Assembly (NCBI GenBank): GCA_052273485.1 | Contig: DAVZID010000010.1 | Span: forward strand, 5,041 to 69,040 | Direction: 5' to 3' | Length of the DNA: 64,000 nucleotides | Origin: Anthropogastromicrobium sp052273485 | GTDB lineage: Bacteria > Bacillota > Clostridia > Lachnospirales > Lachnospiraceae | In this document: piece after piece, positions 44,657 to 52,772 of the stretch | Position numbering within the stretch: position 1 is the first letter of the stretch | How the letters are laid out: each line of letters opens with the position of its first letter | Notes under the pieces: generated by a model | The model's input: the letters and a program-made list of their open reading frames with translations, nothing else | Databases searched by the model: none | Told to the model about the DNA's origin: nothing | Position numbers and translations under genes: made by a program

Positions 44657-45584
44657 AGAATCGCTATATACATTTCAATCTCCATACCGACAGGACATGC
44701 ATATGTATGGATACCATTTCGGAAAAGGTGAAAAGAGTGCCTGTATCGTAGGTGCAATCCGCGGAAACGAGGTTCAGCAGCTCTATATCTGCTCTCAGTT
44801 AGTACAGCGCTTAAAGGAGCTTGAAAAAAAGGGCGCAATTACATCTGGCAAGCGAATTACTGTGATTCCGTCCGTCAATCATTATTCCATGAATGTTGGG
44901 AAACGTTTTTGGCCGTCGGATAATACCGATATCAACCGCATGTTTCCAGGCTATAATTTAGGTGAGACGACACAGCGCATTGCAGCTGGCCTTTTTGAGG
45001 CAGTAAAGGGATATGAGTATGGCATTCAGCTGGCTAGCTTTTATATCCCAGGTGATTTTGTGGCGCATGTGCGCATGATGGATACCGGCTATCAAAATGC
45101 CAGTCTTGCAAATTTGTTTGGTCTTCCGTATGTAGTCATTCGCAAGCCGCGCCCGATCGACACGACAACATTAAATTACAACTGGCAGGTATGGGAGAGC
45201 AATGCATTTTCGGTCTATACGAATAAGACAGACCGCATTGACGAACAGAGTGCACAGCAGGCCGTGTCTGCGATTCTTCGCTTCTTAAATCGCATGGGAA
45301 TCCTTCGCTACAATTGTCATGGCGGATTTCTTTCCAGTACCATCCGTGAGGAGGAACTGATGAGCGTTATGTCCGATGTGCCTGGTATTTTCCTTCGCCG
45401 TAAAAATGCAGGTGAGGAGGTACATGTCGGCGATGTGCTGGCGGAAATTGTTGATCCGCTTGAGGGTGAGATTCGAGAGCAGATTTTAGCGCCATCGGAT
45501 GGTGTGATTTTCTTTGCACATGATGATCCGCTTGTGATGGAGCATTCCACTGTATTTAAGCTGATTAAGCGGCTGCATGTGTAA
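44649..45584 (+). CDS. Aspartoacylase-family paralogue lacking zinc ligands (predicted pseudoenzyme)
   Basis: 311 residues, aligning end to end with the preceding protein. The fold markers are kept (TDINRMFPGYN, a C-terminal barrel with LAPSDGVIFFAHDDPLV), but the active site is not: the first zinc His is R38 (AIRGNE), the third ligand is L128 (IQLASF where the paralogue has DIHAS), and the catalytic Glu is Y190 (SVYTN versus VVEMG). E41 alone remains. It is therefore unlikely to be a zinc hydrolase. Given the eight-base overlap, it most likely forms a heteromer with the active paralogue as regulator or substrate adaptor. Confidence 0.88.
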   Translation: MIKESLYTFQSPYRQDMHMYGYHFGKGEKSACIVGAIRGNEVQQLYICSQLVQRLKELEKKGAITSGKRITVIPSVNHYSMNVGKRFWPSDNTDINRMFPGYNLGETTQRIAAGLFEAVKGYEYGIQLASFYIPGDFVAHVRMMDTGYQNASLANLFGLPYVVIRKPRPIDTTTLNYNWQVWESNAFSVYTNKTDRIDEQSAQQAVSAILRFLNRMGILRYNCHGGFLSSTIREEELMSVMSDVPGIFLRRKNAGEEVHVGDVLAEIVDPLEGEIREQILAPSDGVIFFAHDDPLVMEHSTVFKLIKRLHV

Positions 45585-45614
45585 CATCAAAATAGAAAGG
45601 CAATTAATTTTATT

Positions 45615-46187
45615 ATGGAAAATCAGTTTTATCAGATGTATCTGGATGAGTTAAGTGCGATTCCAGAATGCACAAAAGAAGAGATTGAATCTCTGTTAAA
45701 GAGCCTTCCCAATGAGGAGGCGATCAAGCGTCTGGCAGAGGGTAGCCTTGCCTATGTTGTGCGCGAGGCTGCAAATTACACGGGAAAGGATGTTGAGATT
45801 TCCGATCTCGTTCAGGAAGGAAATATGGCACTGTTACTGGTGCTGAAAAATTATGCAGCACATCCGGTTACAGACGGCGATGCGGTAGCGTATTTTGAGC
45901 AACTTCGCGAGCGTGCTGTTCACATGGCAATGCAAAACGTCACAGACGATCAGAAGTTAAGCGAGCAGACGGCTGAAAAGCTGACGGCATCGGTAAATGT
46001 ATTAAATGTTGTTATGACAAAGCTAGCAGAGGAGCTTGGCCGTGAGCCAAAGCTTTCTGAGATTGCTGAAAAGATGCAGATGAGCGAGGATGAGGTGCAA
46101 GCAATCATGAAGGAAGCCATAAATGCAGTTGCAGTTGACAGGAGTGAGGCAGCACAAAAGGAAGATGAAGCACTCGAAAATCAGTAA
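45615..46187 (+). CDS. Sigma-70-like protein with regions 2 and 3 but no region 4
   Basis: 190 residues, acidic. Residues about 35-115 resemble region 2 (SLAYVVREAANYTGKDVEISDLVQEGNMALLLVLKNY, shown in part; compare the NLRLV...DLIQEGNIGLM-type core), and 130-170 resemble region 3 (LAEELGREPKLSEIAEKMQMSEDEVQAIMKEA, shown in part). The -35-binding region 4 is absent; the chain ends in an acidic tail. The usual aromatic melting residues of region 2.3 are not evident. It may bind core RNA polymerase without recognising a full promoter, or act as a modulator. It lies 30 bases after the pseudoenzyme gene and 35 before a histidine kinase. Confidence 0.75.
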   Translation: MENQFYQMYLDELSAIPECTKEEIESLLKSLPNEEAIKRLAEGSLAYVVREAANYTGKDVEISDLVQEGNMALLLVLKNYAAHPVTDGDAVAYFEQLRERAVHMAMQNVTDDQKLSEQTAEKLTASVNVLNVVMTKLAEELGREPKLSEIAEKMQMSEDEVQAIMKEAINAVAVDRSEAAQKEDEALENQ

Positions 46188-46222
46188 GTAAGAAAAATAT
46201 AGTGGAAAAGAGGCACTTCTAT

Positions 46223-47635
46223 ATGAAACGGGCGATTGTAAAGCGGTTTATTGTTGTACTGATTGTGGCGATGGCAATAAGCAGTATTGTCATAAGTATG
46301 TCATATTATCGTCTGGCAAGTCATCGCGTTATGGAGGATATGAAGCCAGTACTGCTCTTGTTAGATGCCACAATTGACTGGGAGAGCAGCGATCTGGAAA
46401 AGCAGATTGTTGAAATCAGCAGTCAGATGAATAATGATTACAGAATTACAATTATTGATAATGATGGAAGTGTTTTGGCTGATTCTGAGACTGGAAACCC
46501 AGAGACGATGGAAAATCACAAAAACAGAAAAGAAGTCAAGGAGGCTTTTCAAGACGGATTTGGAACAAAGGTACGCAATTCCAGCACAATCAAAGGAAGC
46601 ATGATGTATGCAGCATATTGTTCACCAATGCAGAATAAGGTCATTCGTATTTCCATCCATCACGATGTGATTACAGATCTAATGAAAATGATGGTGCCGT
46701 CCATTGTGATTAGTCTTCTGCTGGCATTATCAGTTGCCGGTGTGCTGACTAATAAATTTGCCGCCTCCGTCACTAAGCCAATTCTTGAAATCTCACACAA
46801 GCTTGAGGGTATATATGATGAGAAAATTGATTTTAATTTTCCTCATTACCAGTATGATGAATTAAATATCATTGCGCGCACAACAACTGACATGTCAAAA
46901 AGTGTGCAGGATTACATACGAAAGCTAGAGAAGGAAAAGACCATTCGTCAAGAGTTTTTTAGTAATGCCTCCCATGAATTAAAGACACCGTTGACCGCGA
47001 TCCGTGGTTATGCAGAACTTCTTCAGAGTGGTATGGCATCGGATGCTCAGATGCAGAAGGAATTTTTAGGGCGTATTCACTCCGAGGTAGAGGAAATGAC
47101 AAGTCTGATCAACGATATTTTAATGATCTCCAGACTAGAAAGCAAGGAGCTTATGCCGACGAAGGAACTGCTAAGCGTTAAGAGCATTGCAAAAGAGGTT
47201 CAAAAAACACTTCAGCCGTTAGCCGATGAGAATCAGGTTTCCCTTGAAATTCGCTGCTGTGATGATATGGTTTACATGGATCAAAGTCACTTGCAGGGTA
47301 TTCTGACAAATTTGATGAGCAATGCGATCAAATACAATCGGCCGGGTGGATTTGTCCAAACAGATGTCACGATGGATAGCACAGGGCTTATGGTTCGCGT
47401 CGAGGACAGCGGAATCGGCATTGCAAAGGAAGATCAGAAGCGTATTTTTGAGCGCTTTTATCGTGTCGATAAGGGGCGAAGCAAGCGTGTTGCCGGTACT
47501 GGTCTTGGCCTATCCATTGTAAAGCATGTCGCTGAGTTTTATGGTGGCTGTGTCAGCGTGGAGAGCCAGCCGGGTGTGGGAAGCACTTTTGTGGTACAGC
47601 TACCAGCGGCATCGTTAGCTCAGAAAGAAAAATAG
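46223..47635 (+). CDS. Sensor histidine kinase, PhoR/VicK-like, without adjacent response regulator
   Basis: 470 residues. A transmembrane helix (about 8-30), an extracellular sensor of about 120 residues, a second helix (about 155-178) and a HAMP-like linker lead to the HisKA domain with phosphorylated H251 (SNASHELKTPLTAIRGY) and a HATPase domain with N, G1 and G2 boxes (NLMSNAIKYNRPGG, VEDSGIGIAKED, GTGLGLSIVKHV). Kinases of this type normally follow a response-regulator gene; here the gene in front is the sigma-like protein. ATG 46223 follows AAGAGG; a GTG 21 bases earlier is less likely. Confidence 0.92.
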   Translation: MKRAIVKRFIVVLIVAMAISSIVISMSYYRLASHRVMEDMKPVLLLLDATIDWESSDLEKQIVEISSQMNNDYRITIIDNDGSVLADSETGNPETMENHKNRKEVKEAFQDGFGTKVRNSSTIKGSMMYAAYCSPMQNKVIRISIHHDVITDLMKMMVPSIVISLLLALSVAGVLTNKFAASVTKPILEISHKLEGIYDEKIDFNFPHYQYDELNIIARTTTDMSKSVQDYIRKLEKEKTIRQEFFSNASHELKTPLTAIRGYAELLQSGMASDAQMQKEFLGRIHSEVEEMTSLINDILMISRLESKELMPTKELLSVKSIAKEVQKTLQPLADENQVSLEIRCCDDMVYMDQSHLQGILTNLMSNAIKYNRPGGFVQTDVTMDSTGLMVRVEDSGIGIAKEDQKRIFERFYRVDKGRSKRVAGTGLGLSIVKHVAEFYGGCVSVESQPGVGSTFVVQLPAASLAQKEK

Positions 47636-47698
47636 TAAGATTTGGCGTGCTCACAATAGTAGGCAGCTAAATGATTGAATGAAAGGTTATAAAGTTAT

Positions 47699-48979
47699 AT
47701 GAAAAAAAAGAAAGCGCCTCTTGGTCGCCGCATTAAGGAGTATGTGAAAGCAAGTTTTATCTGGGGCCCGCTTGATCACAATCTGTTTTTTACGATTCTT
47801 TTCCTGAACGTATATGGAATTATCATGGTTTACAGCGCAAGCTACAACAATACGATTACAAAAAGCTATAGTTATTTTATGACAAATCAGCTGAAGAATG
47901 TAATCATTGGTTTTTTGGCGATGATGATTGCGTCCTATCTTAATTATCATCGTATTGTGCGGCTCGGCTTTGGTTGGTTTTGGCTTTTTTTTGCATTTGG
48001 TATTATTGCGGCACTGAAGTCACCTCTTGCGCACAGTGAGCTTGGTGCTACCAGATGGATCAATCTTGGCCCGTTTAGCTTTCAGGCGGCAGAGCCCATT
48101 AAGGCAGCAGTCATTATCTTTTTTGCGTATTATGTGAGCTACGTGGGACTAAATCGGTGGTATCATCAGTTGGGGGCAATTTTTTTAGCACTGTTATTGC
48201 TTGGATTTTTGTTTGTGTTTTCAAATAATTTAAGTACGGTTATCGTTTTGTTTGGCATTTGCGCCGTTATTATTCTGTCCAGTGTAAAAAAGCCGGATAT
48301 CTATTGGTATTTTTTAGCTGGTATTGGTTTGATTTTAATTGCAGCAATCGGTGTTGGCATTTATTTGTTGCTGCATCAGGGCGCAGAAAATTTTCGATTT
48401 GTGCGTATCCGTGCATGGCTTCATCCGGAGGAATATGCGGCGGATGAGGGACTCCAGGCGATGCAGGCACGCTATGCAATCGGTGCAGGTGGCTTTTGGG
48501 GCAAGGGACTTGGCCAGAGCTTAATTAAGTTTAAGCTTTCCTATTCGTATAATGACTTTATTCTTGCAATTATCTGTGAGGAGCTTGGCGTCTTTGGTGT
48601 CATTATCATGATGTCACTGTTTGGATATTTGTTATACCGCATTTACAAGATTGCGAAGAACGCATGGGATATTGAGGGCAAAGTGCTTGCGATTGGTGTG
48701 TTTACGCAGATTGCGTTACAGCTGTTGATTAATGTGATGGTTGTTACGAGTGTAATTCCAACAACGGGTGTCACGCTTCCGTTTTTCAGTGCGGGAGGAA
48801 CGTCTGTTGTGTTCTTATTGGCAGAGTTGGGAATGGTTCTCAATGTGGATAAGTATGCGAAGGAACGTCGTTTCAAGGAAGAGGCAGAGCGCTATGTTGA
48901 GCAGATGGAGCAGCGCGGCGGAATTGGAGCAGCCGGCTGGAGACGTCGTCTAAATTCGCTTCGAACCCATAAAGGATAA
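47699..48979 (+). CDS. FtsW/RodA/SpoVE-family peptidoglycan glycosyltransferase
   Basis: 426 residues with about ten membrane helices. Family landmarks: RWINLGPFSFQAAEPIKAAVI (shown in part, about 117-137), the large extracellular loop with RIRAWLHPEEYAADEGLQ, KFKLSYSYNDFILAIICEELG, and near the C-terminus TTGVTLPFFSAGGTS. SEDS proteins polymerise lipid II into glycan strands for elongation, division or the spore cortex; which of these cannot be decided from this sequence. A basic N-terminus and cytoplasmic C-tail flank the membrane part. It is the last gene before a strong terminator, so the ATP-grasp operon ends in a cell-wall polymerase. Confidence 0.93.
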   Translation: MKKKKAPLGRRIKEYVKASFIWGPLDHNLFFTILFLNVYGIIMVYSASYNNTITKSYSYFMTNQLKNVIIGFLAMMIASYLNYHRIVRLGFGWFWLFFAFGIIAALKSPLAHSELGATRWINLGPFSFQAAEPIKAAVIIFFAYYVSYVGLNRWYHQLGAIFLALLLLGFLFVFSNNLSTVIVLFGICAVIILSSVKKPDIYWYFLAGIGLILIAAIGVGIYLLLHQGAENFRFVRIRAWLHPEEYAADEGLQAMQARYAIGAGGFWGKGLGQSLIKFKLSYSYNDFILAIICEELGVFGVIIMMSLFGYLLYRIYKIAKNAWDIEGKVLAIGVFTQIALQLLINVMVVTSVIPTTGVTLPFFSAGGTSVVFLLAELGMVLNVDKYAKERRFKEEAERYVEQMEQRGGIGAAGWRRRLNSLRTHKG

Positions 48980-49010
48980 TAAAAAAGCCAGAAAATAAAA
49001 AGTCAAATTA

Positions 49011-49045
49011 AAAAGTCGGGTGGCGATTTCGCTACCCGGCTTTTT
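49011..49045. terminator. Bidirectional terminator between the FtsW-family gene and DAHP synthase
   Basis: AAAAGTCGGGTGGCG pairs with CGCTACCCGGCTTTTT (few wobble or mismatch positions), four-base loop, T-run on the plus strand and A-run giving a T-run on the minus strand. Confidence 0.85.
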
Positions 49046-49099
49046 GATGGTCGTTTCAAGATTATTATTAAAATGTCGTGTATGTATTCTTCAAATAGC

Positions 49100-50128
49100 T
49101 TATACACGCTCGGCAATTGTGTAGATCAGCTGCTCAGAGCTATCCCAGTCCAGACACGGATCGGTAATAGACTTTCCATAGATATGCTCGCCAATCTTCT
49201 GGTTGCCGGCCTCAATGTAGCTCTCAATCATAACGCCCTTTACCAGATTTTCGATTTCTTTGGAGTGCGTGCGGCTATGCATAACTTCCTTCACAATACG
49301 GATCTGCTCCATATGCTTCTTTCCAGAGTTGGAGTGGTTTGCATCTACGATACAAGCTGGATTGAGCAGATTTCTCTCTTGATACATCTCGTACAGGCGA
49401 TACAGATCCTCGTAGTGGTAGTTTGGAATGGTCTTTCCGTACTTGTCAACAGCACCACGCAGGATGGTGTGGGTCAGCGGATTTCCATCGGTCTGAACTT
49501 CCCAACCACGGAAGATAAAGTCGTGACCGTGCTGTGCAGCGACAACGGAGTTTAACATAACGGAGAGGTCACCACTAGTCGGGTTCTTCATACCAGCCGG
49601 GATATCAATTCCACTTACGGTCAGACGATGCTGCTGGTTCTCAACGGAACGTGCACCGACAGCAACGTAAGAAAGAATATCAGACAGGTAACGCCAATTT
49701 TCTGGATACAGCATCTCATCAGCAGCAGTCAGTCCAGTTTCCGCAACAGCGCGCATATGCATATGGCGGATTGCAAGAATACCGGCTAACATATCTGGCT
49801 TTTTCTCTGGATCTGGCTGATGAACCATACCCTTATAGCCTTCACCTGTGGTACGTGGCTTGTTGGTGTAGATACGTGGGATCAGGATCAGCTTGTCGGA
49901 AACCTTTTCCTGAATGCGAGCCAGACGGTGAACGTAATCTAAAACAGCATCCTCATTGTCAGCGGAGCATGGTCCGATAATAACAAGAAACTTATCACTC
50001 TCGCCTGTAAAGACCTTGCGGATCATCTCATCGCGCTCTTTTTTTGCCTGGATAATGGCGTCAGATACCGGATACTGCTCGCGGATCTCTGCAGGTGTAG
50101 GAAGCTTTTTCACAAAATTGAAGCTCAT
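49100..50128 (-). CDS. aroF: 3-deoxy-7-phosphoheptulonate (DAHP) synthase, class I
   Basis: 342 residues. It catalyses the first step of the shikimate pathway, joining erythrose 4-phosphate and phosphoenolpyruvate. Family segments: FLVIIGPCSADN (about 47-58), RIYTNKPRTTGEGYKG (about 84-99; PEP-binding Lys/Arg), GARSVENQQHR, GMKNPTSG and DANHSNSGKKH (metal and PEP ligands near 268). The length and the short N-terminal extension fit the AroF/G/H type. The minus-strand ATG follows GAGGATTT. The symbol aroF is used generically, since the regulated isoform (Phe, Tyr or Trp) is not evident. Confidence 0.96.
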   Translation of the reverse strand: MSFNFVKKLPTPAEIREQYPVSDAIIQAKKERDEMIRKVFTGESDKFLVIIGPCSADNEDAVLDYVHRLARIQEKVSDKLILIPRIYTNKPRTTGEGYKGMVHQPDPEKKPDMLAGILAIRHMHMRAVAETGLTAADEMLYPENWRYLSDILSYVAVGARSVENQQHRLTVSGIDIPAGMKNPTSGDLSVMLNSVVAAQHGHDFIFRGWEVQTDGNPLTHTILRGAVDKYGKTIPNYHYEDLYRLYEMYQERNLLNPACIVDANHSNSGKKHMEQIRIVKEVMHSRTHSKEIENLVKGVMIESYIEAGNQKIGEHIYGKSITDPCLDWDSSEQLIYTIAERV

Positions 50129-50192
50129 AGTAAATCCTCTTTTCTAATCGTGCAATTCATAATCGAAAGCTGCGTAAACTTTCATAATCAAA

Positions 50193-50221
50193 ATTATAAA
50201 TAGGAAGGTTTTGAATGTCAA
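50193..50221 (-). promoter_or_regulatory. Consensus promoter of the DAHP synthase gene
   Basis: On the minus strand TTGACA (50216-50221), exactly 17 bases, TATAAT (50193-50198): a perfect vegetative promoter. Between it and the gene, GATTATGAA occurs twice (around 50181-50189 and 50156-50164 on the minus strand), a possible operator pair or leader element. Confidence 0.88.
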
Positions 50222-50307
50222 GGCTAAAGATTCTCGATTTGGATATACTATAGTAACAGAGTTATTGTTTACAAGATGCTCATTTGCAGAACCGAAAGGA
50301 GATTTCT

Positions 50308-50478
50308 ATGTGGTTGATAATTTTTCTCATTCTATGTGTGCTTGCCGTGCTGATTTGTTTTTCACTTGCGGCAGCGGCAAAAAACGCAGAAGCACTTTCA
50401 CAGCTGTGGTTTGAAAAGCAGAGCAAAACGCAGACAGCACCGTGTGCCAACAAGGCAAAGAAAGAACAGGAAATATAA
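50308..50478 (+). CDS. Small single-pass membrane protein (56 aa)
   Basis: 56 residues: MWLIIFLILCVLAVLICFSLAAAA as one hydrophobic helix (in two parts MWLIIFLILCVLAVL and ICFSLAAAA), followed by a Lys/Gln-rich cytoplasmic tail ending KKEQEI. GAAAGGAG lies six bases before the ATG, which is good evidence that the gene is real. It is divergent from aroF and 69 bases before the dacF start on the same strand. Function unknown; it may be a small regulator of a membrane complex. Confidence 0.7.
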   Translation: MWLIIFLILCVLAVLICFSLAAAAKNAEALSQLWFEKQSKTQTAPCANKAKKEQEI

Positions 50479-50547
50479 AAATCAAGGTATACTTTTTATT
50501 CGATTTGAATTAAAATGATAGTGAACATCCTATGGCGGGAGCAAACA

Positions 50548-51729
50548 GTGAAAAGATGTATCAAAACTGCTTTTTTGTGCCTTCTCATTTTTTGTACCAC
50601 GTTCGGTTGGCCGCAGATTGTTTGGGCAGAGGAGGGGACAAGTGGAATTTCTCTTACCTGTCCGTCTGCCATTTTGATGGAGGCCTCCACCGGGAGCGTG
50701 ATTTATGAGAAGGCACCAGATGAAAGAAGAAGCCCTGCAAGCATCACAAAGATTATGACGGCTATTTTAATTTTTGATGCCGTAGAGTCTGGAAAAATTA
50801 CCCTTGAAGATGAAGTTGTGACGAGCGCCTATGCGAAGTCCATGGGCGGTTCACAGGTTTATCTGGAAGAAGGGGAAAAGCAGACCGTTGATACCTTAAT
50901 CAAATGTATTATGGTTTCTAGTGGGAATGATGCTAGCGTCGCCATGGCAGAGTACATAGGTGGCAGCGAGGCAGGCTTTGTGCAGATGATGAACGAGCGA
51001 GCCACTTCCCTCGGAATGGAAAACACGCATTTTGAGGACTGCTGTGGACTAACCGATGCAGATAGTCATTATACGACTGCGCGCGATGTGGCGCTGATGG
51101 CACGGGAGCTGATCACGCATTACCCACAGATTCGGGCCTATACGACGATTTGGATGGAAAATATTACACATGTAACGGTACAGGGCAGTAAGGAATTTGG
51201 GCTTGCCAATACCAACAAGCTTTTAAAGCAGTATCCGTATACGACAGGCTTAAAGACTGGTTCAACAGACAAGGCAAAGTATTGTGTCTGTGCGACTGCC
51301 GAGAAGGATGGTGTCGAGTTGATCGCGGTAATTATGGGCTGCCCAAACTATAAGGATCGTTTTGCAGAGGCGCAGTCCTTGCTTCAATATGGCTACACAA
51401 CCTGCAAGCTGTACCGGGATGAGAACCCGCCAGAATTGGCGTCAGTGCTGGTAAAGGGAGGCATCGAGAAAGAAGTTTCGGCAGTTTATCAGGAAGAATT
51501 TTCCTGGCTTTCGGTATCAGGTGAGGATTTTTCTGGAATAGAAAAGACACTTACAACAAAAGAACTCAACGCTCCGATTGAAAAAGGAGAGCAGATTGGT
51601 ACTGTGACGTACCAGCTGAATGGAAAAGAGCTTGGCAGCATCGGTGTTTATGCGGGCGAATCCGTCCGCGAGGCTCATTTTTTGGATTATCTAATTCGCG
51701 CTTTGAGACGGTGGATTTCGGTTGTCTGA
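50548..51729 (+). CDS. dacF: D-alanyl-D-alanine carboxypeptidase (DacF/penicillin-binding protein 5 type)
   Basis: 393 residues from the GTG. Signal peptide (about 1-28, ending VWA-EE). Active-site motifs: S65-x-x-K68 (SITK), S125-G-N127 (SSGN) and K236-T-G. A C-terminal beta domain and a short hydrophobic/amphipathic end (FLDYLIRALRRWISVV) suit membrane attachment. It trims the terminal D-Ala of peptidoglycan stem peptides. The GTG at 50548 is preferred because GGCGGGAG lies six bases upstream and the signal peptide then has normal length; an ATG 33 bases earlier lacks such a site. The DacF label rests on family resemblance; DacF and DacA types are hard to separate. Confidence 0.93.
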   Translation: MKRCIKTAFLCLLIFCTTFGWPQIVWAEEGTSGISLTCPSAILMEASTGSVIYEKAPDERRSPASITKIMTAILIFDAVESGKITLEDEVVTSAYAKSMGGSQVYLEEGEKQTVDTLIKCIMVSSGNDASVAMAEYIGGSEAGFVQMMNERATSLGMENTHFEDCCGLTDADSHYTTARDVALMARELITHYPQIRAYTTIWMENITHVTVQGSKEFGLANTNKLLKQYPYTTGLKTGSTDKAKYCVCATAEKDGVELIAVIMGCPNYKDRFAEAQSLLQYGYTTCKLYRDENPPELASVLVKGGIEKEVSAVYQEEFSWLSVSGEDFSGIEKTLTTKELNAPIEKGEQIGTVTYQLNGKELGSIGVYAGESVREAHFLDYLIRALRRWISVV

Positions 51730-51807
51730 TGTCTTTTGAAAAATGTTAGGACTCATATAAAAAACAAATAAACATAATGATTCAGAACCATGCGAAAGGA
51801 AACATGA

Positions 51808-52686
51808 ATGAACAAATGGATAATAGCGGGCGCGGCAGCAGCACTCACAGGTGCAGCTGCGTTCGTTCGCTCAGAATATGAACGAACCCATCTGGATGTC
51901 GTGCAATATGACATCACAACGGATAAACTCGGATCAGAATGGAATGGATTTAAAGCTGTTTTTTTATCCGATCTGCACGACAACAGTTTTGGAACAGAGA
52001 ATGAAGAACTGCTTGCCGCGATTGATCAGGAACAGCCGGATATTGTATTGATTGGCGGTGATATGTTAGTGGTAAAGGAGTGGGCACAACCAAATTTTGC
52101 ACCGCTTGCAAGGCTTTATCATCAGCTTGTATCCAAGTATCCGGTCTACTATGCGTTTGGCAACCATGAGCAGCGCATGATTGAGGAACGGGCAAATTAT
52201 CCTGGCTGGTGGGATGCGTATCGAGACGTGCTTAAAAATAGTGGCATGCATGTTCTTGTTAATAAAAGTGCTTCGATTACAAGAAGTAACACCACAATGC
52301 GCATCAGTGGAATTACGATTCCGCGTGAGTGTTACCGAAAGGGTCGGATTCCAGCGCCGTCTGTCGGCTATCTGGAACACAAAATTGGAAAAGCCTCGCC
52401 AACGGACTTTGAGCTTTTGCTTGCTCACACGCCGACTTTTGCAAAGACTTATGCCGATTGGGGCGCCGATCTTGTGCTTAGCGGTCATTTTCATGGCGGA
52501 ACTATTCGCATTCCGGGTATTGGCGGTGTCATGACACCACAGCTGCAATTTTTCTCACCGCTTGCAAGGGGAAGTGTTACAGAAGAAAATACACGGATTA
52601 TCGTTAGCGGCGGACTTGGAACACATAGCATCAATGTGCGCCTCAACAACTTGCCACAGCTCGTTGTGTTGACGTGGCATTGTTAG
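51808..52686 (+). CDS. Metallophosphoesterase, YkuE/YaeI-like, membrane-attached
   Basis: 292 residues. An N-terminal hydrophobic segment (about 4-20, IIAGAAAALTGAAAFV) should anchor or export it. Metal-binding blocks: LSDLHDN (about 53), GGDMLV (about 84), GNHEQRM (about 117), LLAHTP (about 208) and SGHFHGG (about 229). The final GGLGTH is typical of this subfamily. Some relatives cleave lipid- or envelope-linked phosphoesters (UDP-diacylglucosamine or undecaprenyl types), so an envelope role is plausible but unproven. The ATG follows AAAGGAAAC. Confidence 0.9.
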   Translation: MNKWIIAGAAAALTGAAAFVRSEYERTHLDVVQYDITTDKLGSEWNGFKAVFLSDLHDNSFGTENEELLAAIDQEQPDIVLIGGDMLVVKEWAQPNFAPLARLYHQLVSKYPVYYAFGNHEQRMIEERANYPGWWDAYRDVLKNSGMHVLVNKSASITRSNTTMRISGITIPRECYRKGRIPAPSVGYLEHKIGKASPTDFELLLAHTPTFAKTYADWGADLVLSGHFHGGTIRIPGIGGVMTPQLQFFSPLARGSVTEENTRIIVSGGLGTHSINVRLNNLPQLVVLTWHC

Positions 52687-52772
52687 GGTAAGAAACTTCC
52701 AGCAAACAGATTGAATTTCGTTCCATATTATGATATAGTAAAATGGTTATTAACAAGAAAGAGGAGTGTCGG

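Noticed and set aside
50484..50520. SigF/SigG-type promoter before the carboxypeptidase gene
   Set aside because: A GTATA-like -35 is present but the -10 does not fit the consensus, so a sporulation promoter cannot be supported.
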